Origin: Brevibacillus sp. JNUCC-41
GTDB taxonomy: Bacteria > Bacillota > Bacilli > Bacillales > DSM-1321
Length of the DNA stretch: 64,000 nucleotides
NCBI RefSeq assembly: GCF_014844095.1
Contig: NZ_CP062163.1
Span: 1,116,001 to 1,180,000 of the forward strand
Direction: 5' to 3'
Shown one piece after another: positions 33,957 to 42,263 of this stretch (its first letter is position 1; every line of letters starts with the position of its first letter). The position numbers and the translations under genes are program-made. The notes beneath the pieces were generated by a model. The model searched no databases. It saw only the letters and a program-made list of their open reading frames with translations, and was not told the origin of the DNA.

Positions 33957-34739
33957 ATGAATGATACAAAAGGCTCATCCATCGGGCGTCAGATGTTGAA
34001 CAAGGTTCCAGAAGTCATCATTTACTTCTGGATAATCAAAATAATGGCAACCACTGTGGGCGAGACGGCTGCAGACTTCCTGAGTGATAATCTGAACTTG
34101 GGCTTAGCCAATACGACCTTAATCATGAGTATTCTTTTGATCATAACGCTTTTCTTCCAATTCAAAGCAAGTAAGTATGTGCCAAGGATTTACTGGCTCA
34201 CAGTAGTGATGATTAGCGTTGTAGGCACGCTAATTACCGACAATCTCGTGGACAATCTCGGGGTCAGTCTGGTGACAACAACTATCATCTTCACAATCGC
34301 GATGCTTGCGACGTTTGCGGCTTGGTATGCGAGTGAAAAGACGCTGTCCATTCACACTATCTACACATCCAAACGAGAAGTGTTCTACTGGTTGGCCATC
34401 TTGTTCACCTTCGCCTTGGGTACAGCAGCTGGTGACCTCATAGCAGAAGGTCTCGCTATCGGCTACTGGAAGTCTGCACTTATGTTCGCGGCGTTGATTG
34501 GGGTGGTTACCATCGCCCACTACGGTTTCAAACTAAATACAGTGCTTTCCTTTTGGATCGCCTACATCTTGACCCGTCCACTTGGCGCCTCTCTTGGCGA
34601 CTACCTCTCACAGCCGCGTGATAAGGGTGGACTTGGTCTAGGTACGACGGGAACCAGTTTGGTCTTCCTCGTTATAATCTTAATCCTGGTCGTCTATTTG
34701 ACCAAAACTAGAAGAGATGAAAGCAAAGTTGTGGAGTAG
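33957..34739 (+). CDS. DUF347/COG4705-family membrane protein
   Basis: 260 residues, about eight helices in four matching pairs. Each unit ends in a Gly/Asp motif: TVGETAADFLSDNL, VGTLITDNLVDNL, GTAAGDLIAEGL and GASLGDYLSQP. This is the four-fold DUF347 repeat, a putative transporter whose conserved acidic residues could bind a cation; substrate unestablished. AAGGAGG start site at ATG 33957. Codons are visibly richer in C/G at third positions than in the flanking genes, which may point to transfer. Confidence 0.82.
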   Translation: MNDTKGSSIGRQMLNKVPEVIIYFWIIKIMATTVGETAADFLSDNLNLGLANTTLIMSILLIITLFFQFKASKYVPRIYWLTVVMISVVGTLITDNLVDNLGVSLVTTTIIFTIAMLATFAAWYASEKTLSIHTIYTSKREVFYWLAILFTFALGTAAGDLIAEGLAIGYWKSALMFAALIGVVTIAHYGFKLNTVLSFWIAYILTRPLGASLGDYLSQPRDKGGLGLGTTGTSLVFLVIILILVVYLTKTRRDESKVVE

Positions 34740-34901
34740 GGCAGGGCAAGTACAATCTTCTTTAATTCAGCTGTCCAACACTTAACAGGTTACAGACCTC
34801 CAGGAAAGAGTACAACCTTTTCCCGATCTATCTGCTACATTTACTTGATACAGCCTTCATTGTTCGGGTTTCACCCTATTGCACCCATGCCGGGTGCACA
34901 A

Positions 34902-34934
34902 AAGAAAAGGCCACCAAATTGGTGGCCCTTTCAA
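34902..34934 (-). terminator. Terminator of modA
   Basis: AAAGGCCACC/GGTGGCCCTTT with U run on the minus strand, ends at the modA stop. Confidence 0.82.
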
Positions 34935-35738
34935 TTATTTAAGATCTTTAAATCCTAATTTTTCAAAAACCTTCATTGAATCTTTATTTTGGAGATACTC
35001 GTAAAATAGTTGGGCTTCTTTAGGATGTGAGCTTTCCTTAATTACACCTACCGGATAAATAATCGGATCGTGTAAATCTTCCTTGGCTGTTGTAACGATA
35101 TCAACTTTTGATGAGCTCATGGCATCCGTTTTATAAACAAGTCCTGCGTCCACATTTCCTGTTTCTACATATGTAAGCACTTGACGAACATCCTTGGCAT
35201 ACACCAGTTTTTCTTCAATCTCTTTCCAGAGGTTCAGTTTTTCTAATGTTTGCTTAGCATACTGTCCTGCTGGTACTGACTCAGGGGTACCGATGGATAT
35301 TTTAGTGAATTTAGTAAGGTCTTCTATCGATTCAATCCCTTTATCAGAACCTTTTGGCACTACTAGCACTAATTCATTGCCTACTAAATCAATCCCTTTT
35401 TTCTCTTCAATATGACCTTCATCTACTAATTTATCAAATTTGTCTTCTGCTGCAGAGAAAAACAGATCCACAGGTGCGCCTTGGGAGATTTGTTGTTGAA
35501 GAGCTCCAGAAGCTCCAAAGTTATAGTTAACTTTTACATTTGCATTTTCTTTTTCAAATGTCTTTTTTATATCATTTAAGGCATCTTGTAAACTTACGGC
35601 GGCCGAAATCGTCAATTCTACTTTCTCGTCAGCTTGTTGCGTCTGATTTCCTGTGCCTTTTTCTTCGTCACTTGAACACCCTGTGCCCACTATCACAAGC
35701 AGCATAAGCGAGAAAATCATAAGATATATTTTTTTCAA
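34935..35738 (-). CDS. modA: Molybdate ABC transporter substrate-binding lipoprotein
   Basis: 267 residues. Lipobox VGTGC (Cys21). ModA features: LTISAAVSLQDALNDIKKTFE, NFGASGALQQQISQGAPVDLFFSAAEDKFD and PEDVPAGQYAKQ-like SVPAGQYAKQTLEKL, which shape the oxyanion pocket. Binds molybdate or tungstate outside the membrane for an ABC importer. The permease (modB) and ATPase genes are not next to it, which is unusual. Start seems to be TTG 35738 behind GGGAGAG. Confidence 0.88.
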   Translation of the reverse strand: MKKIYLMIFSLMLLVIVGTGCSSDEEKGTGNQTQQADEKVELTISAAVSLQDALNDIKKTFEKENANVKVNYNFGASGALQQQISQGAPVDLFFSAAEDKFDKLVDEGHIEEKKGIDLVGNELVLVVPKGSDKGIESIEDLTKFTKISIGTPESVPAGQYAKQTLEKLNLWKEIEEKLVYAKDVRQVLTYVETGNVDAGLVYKTDAMSSSKVDIVTTAKEDLHDPIIYPVGVIKESSHPKEAQLFYEYLQNKDSMKVFEKLGFKDLK

Positions 35739-35763
35739 AGTCTCTCTCCCTTTCTAACTAATC

Positions 35764-35791
35764 ATAACTAGTTATATCTAATTATAATTAG
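35764..35791. promoter_or_regulatory. Two palindromes between modA and its divergent regulator
   Basis: ATAACTAGTTAT (35764-35775) and CTAATTATAATTAG (35778-35791), both perfect, only 2 bp apart and lying upstream of modA. Likely binding site of the divergently encoded regulator. Confidence 0.65.
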
Positions 35792-35885
35792 TATAGGACA
35801 GATAAAAGATTTTAATCAATGCCTTTTTGCGGTGAATTTTCTTTTTAAAGGACTCTAAGATACAATAAAGAACGGAGGGATGCAC

Positions 35886-36812
35886 ATGTCAAAAGAGCTT
35901 TCCTATACCATCGAGGAAGTGTCACAGCTTTTAAAGGTATCTAAATTGACGATTTATGATCTTGTAAAAAAGGGGGAGCTCCCTGTATTTCGTGTGGGAA
36001 GGCAGATTAGAATGGATGCAAAAGACTTGGAGATGTATATTAATAACCATAAGTCCCATACATCCCCAGTTTCTGTTGCCGAACCCCAAAGGAATGAAGC
36101 GAAGGATTCCCTTAGCCTTGTCATCAGTGGGCAAGACATGGTGTTAGACATACTAGGGCAGCACATCCAGAAGCGCTCCAGCTATAAAACATTACGATCT
36201 AACACTGGAAGCCTAAGCGGTCTTATATCGATGTACAATGGGGATTCCGACATCGTTAGTTTGCATATGTTTGATGGTGATACTGGGGAATATAATCTTC
36301 CTTATATAAAAAAGATTTTGGTAGGATATCCTTATATTTTACTTAATCTTGTTTCAAGGAAAGCTGGATTATATGTTAAAAAGGGAAATCCTTTAGACCT
36401 TACAGGTTGGACTGATTTAAAACAGAAAGACTTGGCCATCATCAATCGGGAAAGAGGATCGGGAGCACGAATCCTTCTTGATGAGCAGCTAAGGATTCAC
36501 AGGATATCTTCTAAAGATCTTAAGGGATATGAAAACGAAGAGACCAACCACTTAAGTGTGGCTTCAGCGGTTTCTGCGGGGAAGGCGGATGTGGGTGTGG
36601 GAATTGAAAAAGCTGCAAAAATCGTTGGAGTTGACTTTGTCCCATTAATTACAGAACGTTATGACCTTGTTATTTTAAAATCTCCGAAAAACGAAGAGCT
36701 CATAAACGTTGTTAAGCGGATTTTATCATCGAATCCATTTCAGGCTGAAATCAAAGCTTTAGGCGATTATGATATTTCTCAGACAGGCTCTATCATTTAT
36801 GAGACATATTAA
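35886..36812 (+). CDS. Helix-turn-helix regulator with molybdate-binding-like domain (YvgK-like)
   Basis: About 308 residues. N-terminal excisionase/MerR-like helix-turn-helix (YTIEEVSQLLKVSKLTIYDLVKKGELPVFRVGRQIRM) and a C-terminal PBP-like domain related to COG1910 (periplasmic-type substrate-binding domain in a cytoplasmic regulator), with RGSGARILLDEQL and ADVGVGIEKAAK. It should sense molybdate inside the cell and control modA, as its B. subtilis counterpart YvgK lies beside modA (yvgL). ATG 35886 has GGAGG 7 bp upstream. Confidence 0.82.
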   Translation: MSKELSYTIEEVSQLLKVSKLTIYDLVKKGELPVFRVGRQIRMDAKDLEMYINNHKSHTSPVSVAEPQRNEAKDSLSLVISGQDMVLDILGQHIQKRSSYKTLRSNTGSLSGLISMYNGDSDIVSLHMFDGDTGEYNLPYIKKILVGYPYILLNLVSRKAGLYVKKGNPLDLTGWTDLKQKDLAIINRERGSGARILLDEQLRIHRISSKDLKGYENEETNHLSVASAVSAGKADVGVGIEKAAKIVGVDFVPLITERYDLVILKSPKNEELINVVKRILSSNPFQAEIKALGDYDISQTGSIIYETY

Positions 36813-36848
36813 ACAGGAAGGCTACTGATTCAGCAGCCTTCCTGTTTA
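36811..36848. terminator. Bidirectional terminator between the mod regulator and bioB
   Basis: AAACAGGAAGGCT and its complement AGCCTTCCTGTTT close a short loop; serves both converging genes. Confidence 0.88.
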
Positions 36849-36867
36849 GTATGCAGTTTTTAATAGG

Positions 36868-37902
36868 TTAAAGAGCACATTCTTCAATTTCAAATCCTAG
36901 GTCCTCGATGATTCCCCAATCCGCTGTGGGTTCTTGACCGGCTGTCGTTAAATAATCGCCGACGAAGATGGAATTGGCTGCATAAAGTGCCATGGGCTGC
37001 ATGGAACGGAGATTGACCTCCCGACCGCCGGCCAGACGGATTTCTTTACTCGGATTAACGAACCTCATCATCGAAATCAATTTCAGGCATTTAGTGGGGG
37101 TCAACTCGGAAGTTCCCTCAAGCGGCGTTCCGTCAATTGCATTGAGAAAATTACAAGGAATGGAATCTGCATCAAGGCTTCGTAAGGATAGGGCGATTTC
37201 CACCGCTTCCGCCTCCGATTCCCCCATACCGAAAATGGCACCAGAACATGGGGACATTCCGGCATCCTTCACGGCTTCCACTGTATCTACCCGGTCTTCA
37301 TATGTATGTGTCGATGTAATTTTGCTGTAGTTTTCCTGTGATGTATTCAAGTTGTGGTTGTAGCGATGAACGCCTGCCTCCGCCAGTTTGCCGGCATGTT
37401 CCTCATTCAGGAAACCTAAACAGCAGCAGATTTTAAGATCAGTCGTTTCGCGGATTTCTTTTACGGCTTCAATGACATGATCGATTTCCCTGTTGGTCGG
37501 ACGCCGGCCGGACGCAACGATGCAATAAGTACCCGCTTTGCGGCGAATTGATTCTTGCGCTCCCTCGACAATCTTTTCTTTAGTCAGCCAAGCATATTTA
37601 TCGATCGGGGCTTCCGAAACGATCGACTGCGAGCAGTAGCCGCAATCTTCGGGACATAATCCTGACTTCGTATTGATGATCATATTCAATTTAACCTTTT
37701 TCCCATAATGGTGCTTACGTATGAGATAGGCTGCATTCAGAATTTCCAAAACCTCTTCGTCTGGGGCTTGTACGATGGATAATGCCTCTTCCTCCGTCAC
37801 TTTATATCCTTTGATAACGTTCTCCGCTAACATCTTCCAATCCCTAACCAATGTTTCCAAACCTAATCCCTCTTTTCTTTTAATGTCTATATTCCTTCCC
37901 AT
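36868..37902 (-). CDS. bioB: Biotin synthase
   Basis: Up to 344 residues. Radical-SAM enzyme that inserts sulfur into dethiobiotin. The CPEDCGYC motif binds the 4Fe-4S cluster; YCIVASGRRP and CCCLGF hold further cluster cysteines, and HRYNHNLNTS lines the active site. The start is unsure: ATG 37902 adds about 24 residues relative to other BioB proteins, and an in-frame TTG or ATG near LVRDWKMLAENV may be used. Transcribed alone, away from bioYDA. Confidence 0.93.
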   Translation of the reverse strand: MGRNIDIKRKEGLGLETLVRDWKMLAENVIKGYKVTEEEALSIVQAPDEEVLEILNAAYLIRKHHYGKKVKLNMIINTKSGLCPEDCGYCSQSIVSEAPIDKYAWLTKEKIVEGAQESIRRKAGTYCIVASGRRPTNREIDHVIEAVKEIRETTDLKICCCLGFLNEEHAGKLAEAGVHRYNHNLNTSQENYSKITSTHTYEDRVDTVEAVKDAGMSPCSGAIFGMGESEAEAVEIALSLRSLDADSIPCNFLNAIDGTPLEGTSELTPTKCLKLISMMRFVNPSKEIRLAGGREVNLRSMQPMALYAANSIFVGDYLTTAGQEPTADWGIIEDLGFEIEECAL

Positions 37903-37960
37903 GAATCCTCGGAACGGATTGAATCATTTTGCACACTCAAGATAAAATAAAACGTTAAAT

Positions 37961-37990
37961 ATGTTAACTTTAAAAATTTTTAGTTAACAT
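37961..37990. promoter_or_regulatory. BirA operator of bioB
   Basis: ATGTTAAC, 14-bp AT-rich spacer, GTTAACAT: a perfect 8-bp inverted repeat of the BirA box type, 59 bp before the bioB ATG. Confidence 0.87.
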
Positions 37991-38090
37991 ATAAAATGAA
38001 TAATAACACACAAACAAAATAGGATTCAATGGTCTTTTTTCAATATTTTCCTAGTCTGCCCTTTAAATCATAAGGAAGCTTGCATTTTAT

Positions 38091-38121
38091 ATGTTAACTA
38101 AATATATAAATTAGTTGACAT
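38091..38121. promoter_or_regulatory. BirA operator of bioY-bioD-bioA
   Basis: ATGTTAAC, 15-bp spacer, GTTGACAT (one mismatch in the right arm), 70 bp upstream of the bioY start. Confidence 0.85.
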
Positions 38122-38190
38122 ATAAAATAGGATTCAGGCAAACTAATAGTGGGCATTCTGCCAGCACTTTCTAAAAAGGAGGTTGAAAAC

Positions 38191-38775
38191 TTGAAAGCAA
38201 GGACGATTTCTTATGTGGCCCTTTTTACCGCGTTAACTGCCATTGGCGCCTTTATTAAGATACCTATCCCTTACATACCATTCACACTGCAAATTCTGGC
38301 AGTCTATTTGGCAGGCGCATTATTGGGGCCCCGGCTTGGGATGCTCAGTCAGTTATGCTACGTCTTGATCGGACTTATCGGGGTGCCCCTGTTTGCCGAA
38401 GGCGGGGGATTCGGATATATATTCAAACCCACTTTCGGCTATTTGCTCGGATATATATTGGGAGCCTATGTAAATGGATGGCTGATCAACCGGTTTTCCC
38501 TCTCCACGATTCGTTCCATATTCTTTGCTAATGCCGCCTCTTTGCTGACCGTTTACTTTTTCGGCTGCATCTGGCTGTATGGTGCGATGAAGTGGATTGT
38601 GGAAACGCCGCTTTCAATCAACCAAACGATACTTTACGGCTTCTTATTACCTGTACCCGGTGATTTACTGCTATGCATTCTATGTGCTGCCATCATTCAA
38701 CAAGTACGTCCGCGCATTGCAAAATATATAAACATAAAGGAGCTGAATCATCCATGGGCCAAGCCTACTTTATAA
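38191..38775 (+). CDS. bioY: Biotin ECF transporter substrate-binding subunit
   Basis: About 194 residues, six helices. BioY landmarks: IKIPIPYIPFTLQILAVYLAGALLGP, LIGVPLFAEGGGFGYIFKPTFGYLLGY. Captures biotin for an ECF transporter whose ATPase/T subunits are encoded elsewhere. TTG 38191 follows AAAGGAGG with 9 bp; an upstream in-frame GTG at 38149 lacks a ribosome site. Regulated by the BirA box upstream. Confidence 0.9.
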   Translation: MKARTISYVALFTALTAIGAFIKIPIPYIPFTLQILAVYLAGALLGPRLGMLSQLCYVLIGLIGVPLFAEGGGFGYIFKPTFGYLLGYILGAYVNGWLINRFSLSTIRSIFFANAASLLTVYFFGCIWLYGAMKWIVETPLSINQTILYGFLLPVPGDLLLCILCAAIIQQVRPRIAKYINIKELNHPWAKPTL

Positions 38776-39461
38776 CCGGAACTGGCACGGATATTGGAAA
38801 GACCATCGTCACGAGCGCACTCTATCTTTCTCTTCAAACATTGGGAAAAAGCGTCACGATATTCAAGCCATTTCAAACTGGAATCAATGAGGAAAATAAT
38901 ACATACCCGGATATTTCTTGGTTTGAGCAGGAACTCGGTGTAAAGGAACCAGGGTTTTACACACTGGAGCCCGAAACCTCACCACATTTGGCGATTAAAT
39001 TAACTGGCAGTCAAATCGATGAGAAGAAAGTCGTGGAAAGGGTTCATGAACTTGAGGAAATGTATGACATCGTATTAGTCGAGGGCGCTGGCGGATTGGC
39101 TGTGCCACTCATTGAACGGACGGAAGGTTTCTATATGACGGCGGATTTCATAAGGGATTGCGGCATACCTGTCCTCTTCGTATCCACAAGCGGTTTAGGG
39201 GCGATTCATGATGTCGTGACGACCCATTCTTATGCCCAAGTCCATGATATAAATGTGAAAACCATTTTGTATAACCATTACCGGCCAGAAGATCGGATTC
39301 ATCAAGACAATATCGAAACCATCGAAAAATTGACTGGGTTGAATGGCCTCGCCTGCATCCCGACAATGGCAGATGTCAGAAAAGACTTGAGGAACTGCAT
39401 CCTTGATTTACTTGGTGATCAAAATTATACCCAACAATTGAAAGAGGTGTTCAAAGCATGA
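38754..39461 (+). CDS. bioD: Dethiobiotin synthetase
   Basis: 235 residues. P-loop GTGTDIGKT, KPFQTGINE and VEGAGGLAVPL are the ATP and diaminopelargonate motifs. Makes dethiobiotin from DAPA, CO2 and ATP. ATG 38754 has AAAGGAG and overlaps bioY by 22 bp; ends in an ATGA overlap with bioA. Confidence 0.93.
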   Translation: MGQAYFITGTGTDIGKTIVTSALYLSLQTLGKSVTIFKPFQTGINEENNTYPDISWFEQELGVKEPGFYTLEPETSPHLAIKLTGSQIDEKKVVERVHELEEMYDIVLVEGAGGLAVPLIERTEGFYMTADFIRDCGIPVLFVSTSGLGAIHDVVTTHSYAQVHDINVKTILYNHYRPEDRIHQDNIETIEKLTGLNGLACIPTMADVRKDLRNCILDLLGDQNYTQQLKEVFKA

Positions 39462-40840
39462 ACAGTCAGGATTTAGAACAATGGGATAAGGAATATGTAT
39501 GGCATCCGTTCACACAAATGAAAACGTATCGGGAAAGTAAACCGCTGATCATCGAGCGCGGCGAAGGCAGCTACCTGATTGATGTGGATGGCAAACGCTA
39601 CCTCGACGGCTATGCTTCATTATGGGTGAATGTGCACGGACATAACGAGCCGGAATTAAACGGCGCCCTTATTGAACAAGTGAATAAAGTCGCGCACTCC
39701 ACGCTGCTTGGATCTGCGAATGTACCATCGATCTTACTGGCAAAAAAACTGGCAGAAATCACTCCTGGTTCTTTATCGAAAGTCTTCTACTCCGACACGG
39801 GATCTGCCGCTGTGGAAATCGCCCTTAAAGTCGCTTATCAATATTGGCAGAATATCGATCCCGTCAAGCATCAGAATAAAAACAAATTCGTCTCACTTGA
39901 CGAAGCATACCACGGCGATACTGTCGGAGCTGTGAGTGTGGGCGGAATGGATCTATACCATAGAATCTTTAAGCCCCTCTTATTTCAACGGATTTCCGCC
40001 CCTTCACCATATGCCTATCACATGACTGAATATGGGGATCAAGAAGCCGTGAAAAACCATTGCTTGAAGGAACTGGAGAAGTTACTGCAAGAACAATCAG
40101 AGGAAATTGCAGGATTGATCATCGAACCGCTGGTGCAGGGGGCTGCTGGCATCATAACCCATCCCGGGGGCTTTTTGAAAGAGGTCGAACAATTATGCAA
40201 AAAATACAATATCCTCTTAATTTGCGATGAGGTGGCCGTTGGATTCGGTCGCACCGGTACCATGTTTGCCTGCGAACAGGAGGATGTCGTCCCCGATATC
40301 ATGTGTATGGGCAAAGGGATCACTGGGGGATATATGCCACTCGCAGCCACCATCATGAACGAGCAGATCTTTCAATCCTTCTTGGGGGAACGGGAAGAAC
40401 ATAAAACCTTCTATCACGGCCACACCTATACAGGAAACCAGCTAGCCTGTGCACTGGCCCTGAAGAATATCGAGCTGATGGAAAGCCGCAATCTCATTAA
40501 AGACATCCAGAAAAAAGCAAAATACCTATCACAAAGGCTGCAAGCACTATCCGAACTTCCGATAGTCGGCGATATTCGCCAGCGCGGCTTCATGATTGGA
40601 GTGGAAATCGTTAAAGACCGTGAAACAAAAGAAACGTTCACCCTCCAAGAGAATGTCGTTTCCGGAATCATCCATACAGCACGGGAAAATGGCCTGATCA
40701 TCAGGGAACTTGGTCCCGTCATCACGATGATGCCGATCCTTTCCATGTCAGAAAAGGAACTCGATTTCATGGTCGAAACCGTCTACCGTGCCATCCAGGA
40801 AGTCTCCATTCATAAAGGATTGATTCCAGCAGCAAACTGA
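39458..40840 (+). CDS. bioA: Adenosylmethionine-8-amino-7-oxononanoate aminotransferase
   Basis: 460 residues, fold-type I PLP enzyme. WHPFTQMKTY at the N-terminus is the BioA mark; SDTGSAAVEIALK binds PLP phosphate, ICDEVAVGFGRTG holds the pyridine Asp, and the Schiff-base lysine is in MGKGITGGYMPL. Converts KAPA to DAPA using SAM or lysine. Last gene of bioYDA. No bioF, bioW or bioI is found in the window. Confidence 0.94.
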   Translation: MNSQDLEQWDKEYVWHPFTQMKTYRESKPLIIERGEGSYLIDVDGKRYLDGYASLWVNVHGHNEPELNGALIEQVNKVAHSTLLGSANVPSILLAKKLAEITPGSLSKVFYSDTGSAAVEIALKVAYQYWQNIDPVKHQNKNKFVSLDEAYHGDTVGAVSVGGMDLYHRIFKPLLFQRISAPSPYAYHMTEYGDQEAVKNHCLKELEKLLQEQSEEIAGLIIEPLVQGAAGIITHPGGFLKEVEQLCKKYNILLICDEVAVGFGRTGTMFACEQEDVVPDIMCMGKGITGGYMPLAATIMNEQIFQSFLGEREEHKTFYHGHTYTGNQLACALALKNIELMESRNLIKDIQKKAKYLSQRLQALSELPIVGDIRQRGFMIGVEIVKDRETKETFTLQENVVSGIIHTARENGLIIRELGPVITMMPILSMSEKELDFMVETVYRAIQEVSIHKGLIPAAN

Positions 40841-40843
40841 TTC

Positions 40844-40883
40844 AAAAAGAACCGGAAGAGCAGGGCTCATCCGGTTCTTTCTC
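40844..40883 (+). terminator. Terminator of bioYDA
   Basis: AAAGAACCGGA/TCCGGTTCTTT stem with T-rich tail. Confidence 0.85.
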
Positions 40884-40893
40884 GATTGGATTT

Positions 40894-41055
40894 TCAGTTC
40901 TTCGCAGGAGGCTTCGTGAAATACGCTGCCATTAAAAGAAAGATCACAGATAATGTCCACAGTGTGATTCCCTTCCATGGGAAATCAACTGTTAAACCAA
41001 TCATCTGCACGGCTGCACTTAATAAAATGCAAATCATCATTGCACGGATTTTCAT
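40894..41055 (-). CDS. Two-helix small membrane protein
   Basis: 53 residues starting MKIRAMMICILLSAAVQMIG, with one helix at about 5-22 and a second near WTLSVIFLLMAAYF, then a Lys/Pro tail. GAGAGGGGGTGCAGG precedes the ATG at 41055. Short hydrophobic hairpin proteins of this kind are common in Bacillus; function unknown. Confidence 0.62.
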   Translation of the reverse strand: MKIRAMMICILLSAAVQMIGLTVDFPWKGITLWTLSVIFLLMAAYFTKPPAKN

Positions 41056-41132
41056 CCTGCACCCCCTCTCGTTAATTCCATTCTATAAAAAATTTTCATA
41101 TGAGAATTTTTAATTAATTCAATTTTCTTGGA

Positions 41133-41432
41133 TCAAAACTCTAATGCCTCCATTGGCTCTTCTCTTGTGTGTATATAATACAATTCCACATTACTTGGTT
41201 TTACGTTCCTTGGGAGATCGAATGTAAATTCAAATTCACTATTTGTATGTAAATCAAAAATTTCCGGTTCCCACTCGAGATGAGTTTTTTGCCCAAACCA
41301 ATTTTGTACTTCTTTCTCTAAAAACTTCCCATCCATTTCATTGTAGGATTTAACTCTATTTCGCTTAACATTGGAGACTTTCTCATTATTAGGGACATAG
41401 AACACAAGAAAATCAGCAGAATCGATACGCAT
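41133..41432 (-). CDS. Conserved-looking protein of unknown function
   Basis: 99 residues, no signal or membrane segment, beta-rich (FLVFYVPNNEKV, EFEFTFDLPRN, VELYYIHTREEP). Its ATG directly follows the stop of a small membrane-protein frame (41433-41435), so the two are coupled. No family recognised. Confidence 0.58.
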   Translation of the reverse strand: MRIDSADFLVFYVPNNEKVSNVKRNRVKSYNEMDGKFLEKEVQNWFGQKTHLEWEPEIFDLHTNSEFEFTFDLPRNVKPSNVELYYIHTREEPMEALEF

Positions 41433-41664
41433 CTAACCGATCCTTCCAAACTCCCCCACGATGTATGCTTCATTTTCTTTATGGACAGTTAGTTGCAATG
41501 AGTCAGGTGTTGTGTGGTACAACGTATGATAAATGAAGTTTCCTATAAATGAAATTACTGCTAGTAAAGGACTAAACAAGAATATCGATACTACCCTTTT
41601 TCTCTTCCAAAAATGAATGCATCCATATGTATCCTATAATGATGAATATGATGATAAGAAACAT
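41433..41664 (-). pseudogene. Possible frameshifted small membrane-protein gene
   Basis: From ATG 41664 (MFLIIIFIIIGYIWMHSF) the frame stops early, while a shifted frame from about 41610 reads FWKRKRVVSIFLFSPLLAVI then HTTPDSLQLTVHKENEAYIV and ends exactly before the next gene. Together they would form a two-helix protein of about 76 residues. Either one base is missing or extra near 41605, or two separate short ORFs exist. Confidence 0.4.
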
Positions 41665-41730
41665 GAAAATCCCCTTAAATATTTTATTAATGAGTACAAA
41701 CTATTTTCTTAAAATAAAAAATTAAAATAG

Positions 41731-42012
41731 CTAATTAAACAAAGGGATTTCCGGCAGCATCCCAGCTTCAGGTAAGAAATAAATGAAAATGGTGAAACAA
41801 ATGATAAGCATGGAAAAGATGATGGCAATAAACGAAATGCCCAAGAGAAATTTCTTACCTGCTAAATATAAGCTGATCACCAGACTTGCAAACCCAATGA
41901 TCAAATAAACGCTGGCACCAACATATGAATTCAGCTTTGGGAGAATCCCCGTGATGAAAAGCAGAACGAAAGTCATTTGCAGGGATATGCATATTCCAAG
42001 TAAACGTTTCAT
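41731..42012 (-). CDS. Three-helix membrane protein
   Basis: 93 residues, nearly all membrane: helices at about 4-24, 32-50 and 56-79, with a short tail (PEAGMLPEIPLFN). GGAGGTAAAA Shine-Dalgarno. No family recognised. Confidence 0.65.
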   Translation of the reverse strand: MKRLLGICISLQMTFVLLFITGILPKLNSYVGASVYLIIGFASLVISLYLAGKKFLLGISFIAIIFSMLIICFTIFIYFLPEAGMLPEIPLFN

Positions 42013-42206
42013 TTTTACCTCCTTTCTATAATTTCTCTGCTCCTATTTTCAGCTACTTTGGAATGAATCATCATTGTTTTTTAAGCATAAGCTATGAAGC
42101 TGCTAAAACATCATATCAATTTTTTGGTAAAAATGGTATTCGATGAATATCGCATGGTCGATACTATTACAATGCGAAAAAGCAAGATGCACAAAATCAT
42201 TGTAAT

Positions 42207-42249
42207 AAAAAAGATGACCCCGTTTAACTCGGAGGTCATCTTTTTTTTG
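42207..42249 (-). terminator. Terminator of the peptide transporter gene
   Basis: AAAAGATGACC/GGTCATCTTTT stem, runs of A and T on both sides. Confidence 0.87.
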
Positions 42250-42263
42250 CTGCTGGCTAAGTG

